Shown: positions 5,525-13,357, counted from the first letter of the stretch. The stretch is 15,044 nucleotides of DNA from Thermodesulfobacteriaceae bacterium UBA6232 (GCA_002441555.1 DJWK01000014.1:13310-28353), one strand, 5' to 3'. A program made the numbers and translations. Notes: a model not told the origin generated them from the letters alone.

Positions 5525-8500
5525 ATGAAGGGATTACCTAACTTTTCAGGTATTAATGCCTCTTTTTTGGGCTATCTTCTTGCCAAGGAATATCATAAAG
5601 AACTTGAAGAATACTCCCTTTTTGTGATTTTTCCTGACGAAGAAAAAATCAAAGATTTTTATTATGTCTATAAAGCACTTTCTCAGGGGAAAATTGCCCA
5701 CTATCCCTCATCTTCCCTTCCACCTTTTTCAGAAGCCTATAGCGTTGATGAAGAGGAAAAGGAAAAGCTAAAAATCCTTTGGGAATTAAAAGATTTAAAG
5801 GCGGTTGTTCTTGATATAAAGGCTTTCTCAAGAAGAACTCTTTCAGTAGAGCTTATTAAAAAACATTATCTCTATCTCATCCCTGGTGAAAAAATTGAAA
5901 GAGAAAAATTTATAGAAAATCTTGTTTTTCTCGGTTATGAAAGGGTAGGCATTGTAAAAAATAAAGGTGAATTTACGGTTAAGGGAGCAGTTATTGATAT
6001 TTTTTCTCCTCAATATGATTATCCCCTAAGACTTGAATTTTTTGGAAATGAAATCCTTACTCTTAAATTTTTTGATCCCGATACCCAAAAAAGCCTTGGA
6101 TTGGCAGAAGAGGGAAGTATTCTTCCTGCAAAAGAGCTCTTCTTTACAGGGGAAACTGAAAAACTCTATGAAGGAATCCTAAAATTAAAAGACAAAATCT
6201 CCGAAAAAAGGCTTTCTCAACTTTTGAATTACATAGAAACTAAAAGTTTTCTTGAAAATCCCGAATTTCTTCTTCCTCTTTTTTATGATCTCAAACTTTT
6301 ACATGAAAATCTTGCCTCTCAAAAGATTCTCTTTGTGCTTTTTGAAAGGGAAAGAATTTTTAAGGAGCTTGATGCCTTTTGGGAAAAAATTTACAAATTT
6401 TCTGAAAAGGCAAAGTTCAAAGAAAAACTTCTTTTTGAGGAAAACCTTCTTTATGCAGAACCACAGGAAATAGAAAAAATTTTTCAAAATCATTCTGTAA
6501 TTGAGGCACTGGAACTTCCCTTAAGAAATCCCTCTTTTAAATCCTTTGAGATTAAAAATATTCATTTTGAGAAAACCAATAATCGTATAAATGAGGCCTT
6601 TGAATTTTTAATCGAAAACTTAAAGGAAAATAAAGAAATTCATATTTTTATTCAGGATGCCGTTATTAAAACAACCATTGAAGAGGGACTCCGTCTTAGA
6701 GGTTATGAGCCAAATAAAAATCTCAAATTTCATATTGGTGAGCTAAAAGAGGGTTTTATTTATCCTGAAAAAAACCTAATTATTACCTCAGACTTTGAGC
6801 TTTTCGGAAAAAGACTTAAAAAGGGGGAAGGTAAGGCTTTACATCAAAAAAGAACTTCCCATTTCAGAAGATTTGAGGATTTAAAACCAGGAGATTATGT
6901 GGTTCATAAACTTCATGGAATTGGAAAATTTCAGGGGCTTGTTTTTCTCAAAGTGGATGGCTTTGAAGGTGAATTTCTTGAAGTGGAATATGCTGAGGGA
7001 GACAAACTTTTTCTTCCTGTAACAAGACTTTCAGAGCTCTATCCCTATGTAGGAGTCGGGGATAAAGAGCCCCAGCTTGACAAACTCGGCAAAAAAACCT
7101 TTTTAAAAAGAAGAAAAGAGGTTGAAAAAAGGTTAACCGAAGTTGTTGAGGAAATCCTGAGACTTTATGCAGAAAGGAAGGCTATAAAAAGTTTTTCCAT
7201 ACCTATTGATAATCTCGCTTTAGCTGAGTTTGCTCAAACCTTTCCCTTTGAGGAAACCCCTGATCAATTAGCAGCTATTGAAGAGAGTCTTGAAGACCTT
7301 GCGAGCCCAAAACCCATGGAAAGATTGCTTGTAGGAGATGTGGGTTTTGGCAAAACTGAAGTGGCTCTCCGTGCCATTTTTGTCACTGCCCGTGCAGGAA
7401 AACAAGTGGCTCTCCTTTGCCCTACCACTCTCCTTGCTGAACAGCATTACAGAAATTTTAAAGAAAGACTTGAGCCCTTTGGAATAAAGGTTGGAATCCT
7501 TTCAAGACTGCGAAGTGAAGGAGAACAAAGAGAGACCCTAAAAAAACTCAAGGAGGGAGAAATACTCGTTATAATTGGAACACATCGCCTTCTCTCAAAG
7601 GATGTGGAATTTAAAGATTTAGGACTACTTGTAATAGATGAAGAACATCGCTTCGGGGTAAAACAAAAGGAACGCCTAAAGCAACTAAAAAAGAAAGTGA
7701 AGGTACTCTCTTTATCAGCAACCCCTATTCCTCGAAGCCTTCAGTTAAGTCTTCTTGGAATCTTTGACCTCTCCCTAATTGAAACTCCGCCTCCTGGAAG
7801 AAAGGCCATTAAAACGATTTTAACCACCTTTGATCCGGAGCTTATCAAAAATGCCATTGAAGAGGAACTGAAAAGAGGCGGCCAGATCTATTTTGTCCAT
7901 CCAAGAATACAGGGACTGACAAGCCTTGCCAATTTTATCCAAAAACTCGTTCCCTATGCCCGTGTAGAGATTGTTCATGGACAACTTGAGGAATCACTAT
8001 TGGAAAGAGCTATCTATAAATTCCTAAATCATGAGGTGGATATCCTTGTTTGCACACCCATTATCGGAAGTGGAATAGATATTCCTTCAGCCAACACCAT
8101 TTTCATAAACAGGGCAGATCTCTTTGGGCTTGCTGATATTTATCAGCTTAGAGGAAGGGTTGGAAGGGGAAAAGAAAAGGCCTATTGCTATCTTCTTGTT
8201 CCGGATTTTAAAACCCTTACCGAAGGAGCCCAAAAACGCCTAAAAGCCCTTATGCAATTTGTGGAACTGGGATCAGGATTTAAGCTCGCCTTAAGTGATC
8301 TTAAAATAAGAGGAGCTGGTGAGCTTCTTGGAATCAATCAATCAGGCAATATAAACAAAGTGGGTTATGAACTCTATCTTGAACTTCTGGAAAATACCAT
8401 AAAAAGTCTTAAGGGAGAAGAAATTGAGGATTGGGAGCCAGAAGTAAACATTAAAGTCCCAGCCTTTATCCCACCAAGTTATATCCCTGATACTGAAGAA

Positions 8501-8872
8501 AGACTAAGTCTTTATAGGGAGCTCGTTCTTATAAAGGACATTGACCAATTGAAAGAATTTAAAAATTTTCTTGAAGATAAATACGGAAAAATACCTGTTG
8601 AGGCTGAAAATCTCATTAAAATTTATCAGTTAAAGCTCTATATGAAAAACTTAAAAATACCTTCCATAGAAGAAAAAAATAAATTTCTTCACATTTTGCT
8701 AAAGGACCCATTATTACTGCCTAAATTTAGAAGAATTTCCAATTTAAATAATTTTAAAATCCTGAAAGTGCAAAATGATAAAGATAGGGCAGTCCTTGTT
8801 ATTAAGAGTGATGGCCCCTTCCTTGAGGGAGCCTTAAAAATTTGCGAAATTTTATTGACCAGCCAATTTTAA
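5525..8872 (+). CDS. mfd: Mfd, transcription-repair coupling factor
   Basis: Mfd is a cytoplasmic DNA translocase that recognises RNA polymerase stalled at lesions, pushes it off the template and recruits UvrA for nucleotide excision repair. At 1115 residues it has normal length and full domain order. First come the N-terminal UvrB-like module (about 1-300; e.g. GEFTVKGAVIDIFSP) and the RNA-polymerase-interacting Tudor-like domain beginning about 455 (PGDYVVHKLHGIGKF). The superfamily 2 motor follows, with Walker A GDVGFGKT (604-611), DEEH (705-708), SATPIPR and RGRVGRG (876-882). Last is the C-terminal TRCF domain, which normally masks the UvrA-binding surface. The ATG at 5525 is preceded by an in-frame stop 18 nt upstream and only a weak AAGAG, so a very short leader is likely. 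The 3' end overlaps the convergent PilZ gene by 21 nt. A uvrD/pcrA-type helicase gene lies just beyond. Confidence 0.98.
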   Translation: MKGLPNFSGINASFLGYLLAKEYHKELEEYSLFVIFPDEEKIKDFYYVYKALSQGKIAHYPSSSLPPFSEAYSVDEEEKEKLKILWELKDLKAVVLDIKAFSRRTLSVELIKKHYLYLIPGEKIEREKFIENLVFLGYERVGIVKNKGEFTVKGAVIDIFSPQYDYPLRLEFFGNEILTLKFFDPDTQKSLGLAEEGSILPAKELFFTGETEKLYEGILKLKDKISEKRLSQLLNYIETKSFLENPEFLLPLFYDLKLLHENLASQKILFVLFERERIFKELDAFWEKIYKFSEKAKFKEKLLFEENLLYAEPQEIEKIFQNHSVIEALELPLRNPSFKSFEIKNIHFEKTNNRINEAFEFLIENLKENKEIHIFIQDAVIKTTIEEGLRLRGYEPNKNLKFHIGELKEGFIYPEKNLIITSDFELFGKRLKKGEGKALHQKRTSHFRRFEDLKPGDYVVHKLHGIGKFQGLVFLKVDGFEGEFLEVEYAEGDKLFLPVTRLSELYPYVGVGDKEPQLDKLGKKTFLKRRKEVEKRLTEVVEEILRLYAERKAIKSFSIPIDNLALAEFAQTFPFEETPDQLAAIEESLEDLASPKPMERLLVGDVGFGKTEVALRAIFVTARAGKQVALLCPTTLLAEQHYRNFKERLEPFGIKVGILSRLRSEGEQRETLKKLKEGEILVIIGTHRLLSKDVEFKDLGLLVIDEEHRFGVKQKERLKQLKKKVKVLSLSATPIPRSLQLSLLGIFDLSLIETPPPGRKAIKTILTTFDPELIKNAIEEELKRGGQIYFVHPRIQGLTSLANFIQKLVPYARVEIVHGQLEESLLERAIYKFLNHEVDILVCTPIIGSGIDIPSANTIFINRADLFGLADIYQLRGRVGRGKEKAYCYLLVPDFKTLTEGAQKRLKALMQFVELGSGFKLALSDLKIRGAGELLGINQSGNINKVGYELYLELLENTIKSLKGEEIEDWEPEVNIKVPAFIPPSYIPDTEERLSLYRELVLIKDIDQLKEFKNFLEDKYGKIPVEAENLIKIYQLKLYMKNLKIPSIEEKNKFLHILLKDPLLLPKFRRISNLNNFKILKVQNDKDRAVLVIKSDGPFLEGALKICEILLTSQF

Positions 8873-9691
8873 AAGATCACCCTTTATAGCCGCCCAGAAT
8901 TCTTTTCTCAAACTGACCAAAAAAGCAAGATGAAAATAAGTAAAATCTTCTTTATAAGAAATATTTCTCAAATAAGTAAAAAGGGCAAATTTAATTAATT
9001 TTGAAGATAATTCCAAGTTGAACTTTAAATAAAAAACTCCAAAGTCATCTGTTATGTTGATTTGTCCCTTTGTTCTTGCACATAGACCACCAGAGGAAAG
9101 GTCAACAAGCTCTCCCACAAGAAAGGTTTTCTGAATAAGCTTTTTGAATTCATCATTTATATTGTTATTTTCATTTATAATAAGATCATAAACATGAATT
9201 TCTTTAAGGATTTGGTAAGATTCTGGTAGGAAATTGCTTTCTCTCAAAAGCTGAAAACCGGGGTTATTTAATAAATTATTTACGAATTTAGGAGGAATAA
9301 AAGAAAAAAATACAGGTATATGTATTTTAAAGGAAATCCTTTCATCATATCTTGGATCAATTATTTCTCCAATGAAACCCCCTTCATTTTCTTCCACAAT
9401 TTTTATTCGAAAAATGTAACGCACATTACCAAAAGGAAGTATCAATATACATAAATCACCCCTTTGAAATTGTGGAGTATCTGGTTTCTTTTTTATCAAC
9501 AATTTTTTTGGAGAAAGAATTTCTATCTCGGGTTTGTAAAACTTTTTGGCATAAAGGATTAAAAAATTTTTCTTTAATTTATCAAGATTTTTGAATATCT
9601 CAGAGGGCAATATTTTTAAAGAATAAAGAGTAAAATTTTTATATAAAACTCTTTCTTTAATTTTTAAAGCTATGTTAATTTTTTCTTTCAT
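8852..9691 (-). CDS. PilZ-domain protein, probable c-di-GMP receptor
   Basis: A 279-residue protein whose C-terminal part looks like a PilZ domain, which binds cyclic di-GMP. Both signature motifs are seen: RxxxR (R114-YDE-R118, followed by an IPV strand) and DxSxxG (D197-LSSG-G202). They are separated by about 78 residues rather than the usual 20-35, with an Asn-rich, probably helical insert between them. The first ~110 residues contain a beta-rich segment (PQFQRGDLCILILPF...RYIFRIKI) reminiscent of the YcgR-like N-terminal domain often paired with PilZ. No membrane segment or signal peptide is seen. The ATG shares one base with the uvrD stop (TAATG), so the two are co-transcribed and probably coupled. 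Sampled 60-nt lines in this gene reach 17-20% GC, against about 43% in a sampled uvrD line. Its output is unknown; motility or surface control is typical for the family but nothing nearby confirms it. Confidence 0.75.
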   Translation of the reverse strand: MKEKINIALKIKERVLYKNFTLYSLKILPSEIFKNLDKLKKNFLILYAKKFYKPEIEILSPKKLLIKKKPDTPQFQRGDLCILILPFGNVRYIFRIKIVEENEGGFIGEIIDPRYDERISFKIHIPVFFSFIPPKFVNNLLNNPGFQLLRESNFLPESYQILKEIHVYDLIINENNNINDEFKKLIQKTFLVGELVDLSSGGLCARTKGQINITDDFGVFYLKFNLELSSKLIKFALFTYLRNISYKEDFTYFHLAFLVSLRKEFWAAIKGDLLKLAGQ

Positions 9692-11820
9692 TATAACCTC
9701 TCAAGATTAGTGTATTTAAGATGCAAAAGGGTTGGCCCTTTATTGACAAAATTTACCTTTATTTTATCTCCTGAAACCTCAAGAACTTCTCCCTCACCAA
9801 AATGGGGATGTCTGACAAGGTCTCCAACCTTAAAAGGGGAACTCCCATAAGTGGTGTCTTCCTTTGATTTTTCTTGAAATGAGGAAATAAAAGACTTTTT
9901 ACCATTAATGGATATTTCCCTGTAAAGAGAGGGCGGTATCTCCTTTATAAATCTTGAAGGCTTTGCAAAAACTTTACCTTCTCCGGGCAAATAAACCATA
10001 AGTGGAGAGATCAGATAGAGCTTTTCCCTTGCCCTGGTAACAGCCACATAAAAAAGCCTTCTTTCTTCTTCAAGCTCTTCTTCATTTTCAAGGCTGTGAA
10101 AGGAGGGAAATCTCCCTTCTATGAGGGATATAATAAAAACGGTATGCCATTCAAGACCCTTGGCAGAATGAATAGTTGATAAAATTAAAGGTGCTTCATC
10201 GATATCCTCTTTTTCATAATCGGTAATCTCTATGGGTTCAAGAAGAAGCTCAGATAAAAATTCATCAAGGGTTTCAAATCTTTCTGCAAGGGAGAAAAGC
10301 CCCTCAATATCTTTTACTCTGCGATTATAATCTTCATAATAAATTCTTTGAAAAAGGGGTTCATAATATTCCCAGATGCGAGAAAGAATCTCTGAAGGCC
10401 TTTCACTATATGGCCTAAACTGCATATAAAGATCAAGAAAACTTTTTAGTTTTCTGGAGGCGCTCAAACTCAATATTCTTGGAAATGAAAAAGAAAGTGG
10501 TTCTTCTTTTAAAAGATTAATAATCTTTTCTGCCGTGCGAGGTCCAATTCCTTCCATTAAAAGCAAAATCCTATTCCAGGCAAGGAAATCTTTGGGATTC
10601 AAAATTATTTTCAGAAAGGAAATTACATCCTTTACATGGGCTGATTCTAAAAGTTTAAGACCACCGTATTTTACAAAGGGGATTCCTCTTTTAGTAAGCT
10701 CAATTTCAAGCTCATAAGAATGAAAGGCAGACCGGAAAAGAACTGCCATCTGCGAGAGTTTTAAACCCTTCTCTCTCAGTTCAAGAATTTTGTCAGCGAT
10801 AAAAATACTTGCCTCAGCTTCGTCTTTTGGTCTGAGAAAGACCGGTTTTTCCCCCTCTTTTTTGAGGGTAAAAAGGGTTTTGGTATATTTAATCTTGGAA
10901 TTGGCAATTATTACATTGGCAAGATCAAGAATGGGCTGGGTGCTCCGATAATTTTGTTCAAGTTTTATAATTTTAGTGTTTGGAAAGAGCTTGGGAAATT
11001 CAAAAATATTGCGATAATTGGCTCCTCTAAATCCATAAATACTTTGAGAATCATCACCCACTACCATAACATTTTGATGATCTTCTGCCATGTATTTTAT
11101 AATTTCACCCTGCAGGGTATTAGTGTCCTGATACTCATCAACCATTATGAATTGAAAACGAGCGCCCACATCCTTTCTTACATAGGGAAACTCCTTTAGA
11201 ATTTTCAACCAGTTTAAGAGTAAATCATCATAATCCATAAGTTGATGTTCCCTTTTGTAAGCCACATATTCTGCAAAGAGCCTCTGAATTTCTGGAAGAT
11301 ATTCAAGAAATTGGGGATATTCTGAGGAAACAATTTCTTCCACAGAGCGAAGCTGGTTAATGCTTTTGCTATAAATGGTTGCAAGGGTGTCCTTTTTGGG
11401 AAAGCGCTTCTTTCTGTCTGAAAGTCCAAGGCTTGTTTTTAAAAGATTTAAAAGATCTTCGGAATCTCCCCTGTCAAGAAGGGTAAAATTGGAATTATAT
11501 CCAATGAGACTTCCATATTGTCTTAGCATAAGATTACAGAGAGAATGAAAGGTTCCTCCGGTGATTTTATTGACATCCCTTTGAAGTAAAGAGGAGGCTC
11601 TATCAATCATTTCCCTTGCGGCCCTTCTTGTAAAGGTTAATAAAAGAATTTTTTCTGAAGGAATGCCCCTTTCAACAAGATAGGCAAGACGACATACGAG
11701 GGTTCTTGTTTTACCTGAACCAGCCCCTGCTATAACAAGAAGAGGCCCATAAATGGTTTCAACAGCCTCTCTTTGAGCGGGATTTAGATCTTTTAAAAAT
11801 TCCGCCTCAACTTTCCTCAT
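9691..11820 (-). CDS. UvrD/PcrA-type superfamily 1A DNA helicase with RNA-polymerase-binding tail
   Basis: A 709-residue ATP-dependent 3'-5' DNA helicase of the UvrD/Rep/PcrA family, acting in nucleotide excision and mismatch repair, replication restart and, for UvrD/PcrA, transcription-coupled repair. All SF1A motifs are present: Walker A AGAGSGKT (31-38), LTFTRRAAREM, VDEYQDT (227-233), GDDSQSIYGFRG (255-266), QNYRST (289-294), STIHSAKGLEW and RRLFYVAVTRARE. The C-terminus (about 655-709) holds the Tudor-like domain VGDLVRHPHFGEGEVLEV that in PcrA/UvrD contacts RNA polymerase. PcrA versus UvrD cannot be decided here, so no symbol is given. The start is certain: an in-frame TAG lies 6 nt before the ATG. 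There is no ribosome binding site, and a promoter lies very close. Its stop overlaps the PilZ gene start by one base, and it converges on mfd. Confidence 0.96.
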   Translation of the reverse strand: MRKVEAEFLKDLNPAQREAVETIYGPLLVIAGAGSGKTRTLVCRLAYLVERGIPSEKILLLTFTRRAAREMIDRASSLLQRDVNKITGGTFHSLCNLMLRQYGSLIGYNSNFTLLDRGDSEDLLNLLKTSLGLSDRKKRFPKKDTLATIYSKSINQLRSVEEIVSSEYPQFLEYLPEIQRLFAEYVAYKREHQLMDYDDLLLNWLKILKEFPYVRKDVGARFQFIMVDEYQDTNTLQGEIIKYMAEDHQNVMVVGDDSQSIYGFRGANYRNIFEFPKLFPNTKIIKLEQNYRSTQPILDLANVIIANSKIKYTKTLFTLKKEGEKPVFLRPKDEAEASIFIADKILELREKGLKLSQMAVLFRSAFHSYELEIELTKRGIPFVKYGGLKLLESAHVKDVISFLKIILNPKDFLAWNRILLLMEGIGPRTAEKIINLLKEEPLSFSFPRILSLSASRKLKSFLDLYMQFRPYSERPSEILSRIWEYYEPLFQRIYYEDYNRRVKDIEGLFSLAERFETLDEFLSELLLEPIEITDYEKEDIDEAPLILSTIHSAKGLEWHTVFIISLIEGRFPSFHSLENEEELEEERRLFYVAVTRAREKLYLISPLMVYLPGEGKVFAKPSRFIKEIPPSLYREISINGKKSFISSFQEKSKEDTTYGSSPFKVGDLVRHPHFGEGEVLEVSGDKIKVNFVNKGPTLLHLKYTNLERL

Positions 11821-11830
11821 AACCTATAAA

Positions 11831-11858
11831 AATATAACCTCAATTTTTTCTTTTCCAA
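11831..11858 (-). promoter_or_regulatory. Promoter of the uvrD/pcrA-PilZ operon, predicted near-leaderless
   Basis: Minus strand TTGGAA (11858-11853), 16 nt, TATATT (11836-11831). The expected start near 11824 leaves about 3-4 nt before the ATG at 11820, consistent with the lack of a Shine-Dalgarno sequence. Confidence 0.6.
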
Positions 11859-11860
11859 GA

Positions 11861-12006
11861 AAGTGTATAAGTTTGCAAGAATTTAGCCACTGTATTACTT
11901 TGTATTATGTATTTTCACATTTTGTTTTCTCTGATACCTGAACAACCTTTAGCCTGCGCTCTCTAATAAAACGTTCAAGCTTGGGCTACCGAAATAAAAA
12001 GACTTT
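11861..12006. other. Intergenic region with TGTATTA repeats and a GC-richer patch
   Basis: No gene is seen here. It holds three close direct copies of TGTATT(A/T) at 11891-11914, and a patch (11950-11988) clearly richer in G+C than its surroundings. The patch ends can pair (TAGCC at 11950-11954 with GGCTA at 11984-11988, 29-nt loop) and it contains the palindrome CAAGCTTG. Possibilities include a small RNA or an operator; neither is established. Confidence 0.3.
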
Positions 12007-12055
12007 TTGACTTAAATCAATTATATAATTTATCAAAGTGATTAATATATAAAAC
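12007..12055 (+). promoter_or_regulatory. CRP/FNR-type activator site and promoter of the three-gene redox operon
   Basis: TTGACTTAAATCAA (12007-12020) matches the FNR consensus TTGAT-N4-ATCAA at nine of ten positions. A TAATAT -10 box lies at 12043-12048, predicting a start near 12055 and placing the site's centre at about -41.5, the class II activator position, where it replaces a normal -35. The leader would be about 15 nt, with AGGAGG at 12056-12061 before the ATG at 12070. FNR, HcpR or another family member cannot be told apart from the site alone. Confidence 0.65.
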
Positions 12056-12069
12056 AGGAGGGATTAAAT

Positions 12070-12597
12070 ATGAGATGTCCAGGGCAGGATTGGAGATACT
12101 GGAAGGAAGATGCCATTTTTGAAATAAGTTGTCCCTTTTGTGGCGAAAAGGTGGAATTCTTTAAAGATGATACAACAAGAAAATGTCCCTCCTGCAAAAA
12201 GGTTATCCCCAATCCCAAGCTTGATTTTGGATGTGCGGCCTATTGTAAGTATGCTGAGGTCTGCCTGGGAGAGCTTCCCCCTGAGCTTATCCGTGAGAAG
12301 GCAAATCTCCTTAAATCAAAAATTCTTTCCCTCCTTGAAGAAATGCTTCCCAAAGAGCTCTACTCTGAAATTCAAAAAGGAGTTGAAACTCTGGAAAGAG
12401 AACTAAAAGAAAAAGGGAGCTCCCCTGGGACAAAACTTCTTCTTTTACTTTTTTACTATCTTTCGCCAGATGAGCGGGAAAACCTTTATAAAAAGGCAGG
12501 TCTTCCTGAGACCCTCTGGGAGGAGATAAAAATTACCCTCAAAAACTATAAAGAAGGTTTAAACCCTGAAGAATTGATTAGAGAACTATTAAAATAA
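12070..12597 (+). CDS. Zinc-ribbon protein, apparently a relative of CPGQD-type HD-domain proteins without the HD motif
   Basis: A 175-residue cytoplasmic protein. The first ~70 residues are Cys-rich: MRCPGQDWRYWK, then a zinc ribbon (CPFCG at about 21-25, CPSCK at about 39-43), then NPKLDFGCAAYCKYAEVCLGELPPEL. From memory of anaerobic Desulfo- and Geobacter-type genomes, this N-terminus belongs to proteins that continue into an HD phosphohydrolase-like domain. Here the remaining ~100 residues are helical and align loosely in layout. The first histidine is missing, and the HD position reads LLLFYYLSPDER instead of a typical AAYLHDIG, so hydrolase activity is not expected. The function is unknown. 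It is the first gene of an operon with two iron-sulfur proteins (16-nt gap to the next), behind a CRP/FNR-type promoter. The ATG has a strong AGGAGG. A metal- or redox-related accessory role is inferred from context only. Confidence 0.8.
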   Translation: MRCPGQDWRYWKEDAIFEISCPFCGEKVEFFKDDTTRKCPSCKKVIPNPKLDFGCAAYCKYAEVCLGELPPELIREKANLLKSKILSLLEEMLPKELYSEIQKGVETLERELKEKGSSPGTKLLLLLFYYLSPDERENLYKKAGLPETLWEEIKITLKNYKEGLNPEELIRELLK

Positions 12598-12613
12598 AAA
12601 GGAGGATGGAGGC

Positions 12614-13354
12614 ATGGCCAAAGTTAAGAGAAAAATTATTGAGATTGATGAAGAGCTTTGCAATGGTTGTGGAAAGTGTGTTATAGCCTGTGCTGAGGGA
12701 GCTCTTGCCATAATTGATGGCAAAGCAAGGCTCATTAGTGAGGTTTATTGTGATGGCCTTGGGGCCTGTATTGGTGAGTGTCCCACAGGGGCTTTAAAAA
12801 TTGTAGAAAGGGAGGCGGAAGAATTTGATGAAGAGGCAGTGCATGAGCATATCAAAAAGATAAAAGAAGGCCAGATTAAACTTTTTGAGATGACTACTCT
12901 TGCCTGTGGATGTCCCTCTCATCAGTTAAAAGAGTTGACCCCCAAAGAGCCTAAAGAATTTAAAGGTGAAATAACTTCGGCCCTTTCTCATTGGCCGGTT
13001 CAGATAAGACTTATTCCTCCTAAAGCTCCTTTTTTGAGAGAAGCGAACCTTCTTGTTTGCGCAGATTGTGTACCCGTTGCCTATCCAAAACTGCATCTTG
13101 ATTTACTTCCGGATAGAAAAATTATGATAGGATGTCCCAAATTTGATCCCGCAGAGCTTTATATTGAAAAATTTACAGAAATATTTTCAGAGGTTCCTTT
13201 AAAGGGCATTGAAGTGGCCATTATGGAAGTTCCCTGCTGTAGAGGTTTAATTTATATTTTAAATGAGGCAAGAAAACTTGCCAAAAAAGATATATCCTTT
13301 AAAGTTTATACCATTAGTGTAAAAGGCGAAATACTTTCTGAGGAGGTTTTATAA
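12614..13354 (+). CDS. Frdx-like iron-sulfur protein (ferredoxin domain plus Cys-rich C-terminal domain)
   Basis: A 246-residue cytoplasmic iron-sulfur protein. The N-terminal ferredoxin domain has one complete [4Fe-4S] motif, C16xxC19xxC22xxxC26, and an incomplete second one, C46-x5-C52-x3-C56, in which the middle cysteine is replaced (CDGLGACIGEC). That CDGLGAC form is, as I recall it, usual in this family. The C-terminal half carries further conserved-looking cysteines in ACGCPSHQ, VCADCVPVAYP, IGCPKFD and EVPCCRG, suggesting another metal or thiol centre. Homologues in sulfate reducers are often encoded next to the hybrid cluster protein Hcp and are called Frdx; that link is recalled, not tested. 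No hcp is seen here. The gene lies 16 nt after the zinc-ribbon gene, with GGAGG at 12601-12605, and 3 nt before the sulfite-reductase-like gene. It probably serves as an electron carrier or redox partner to that protein. Confidence 0.85.
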   Translation: MAKVKRKIIEIDEELCNGCGKCVIACAEGALAIIDGKARLISEVYCDGLGACIGECPTGALKIVEREAEEFDEEAVHEHIKKIKEGQIKLFEMTTLACGCPSHQLKELTPKEPKEFKGEITSALSHWPVQIRLIPPKAPFLREANLLVCADCVPVAYPKLHLDLLPDRKIMIGCPKFDPAELYIEKFTEIFSEVPLKGIEVAIMEVPCCRGLIYILNEARKLAKKDISFKVYTISVKGEILSEEVL

Positions 13355-13357
13355 AAT

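Noticed and set aside
11950..11990. Possible tRNA or tRNA remnant
   Set aside because: Short strings recall tRNA arms on the minus strand, but no cloverleaf with acceptor, anticodon and T stems can be drawn.
12012..12032. Classical sigma70 promoter from TTGACT and the TATAAT-like string close to it
   Set aside because: The spacing between TTGACT (12007-12012) and the following TATAAT is only 11 nt. The activator-type arrangement with TAATAT at 12043 fits better.
12030..12045. Second inverted repeat TTATCA-AAG-TGATTAA near the redox promoter
   Set aside because: The arms do not match without a one-base gap and the region is AT-rich; too weak to call an operator.
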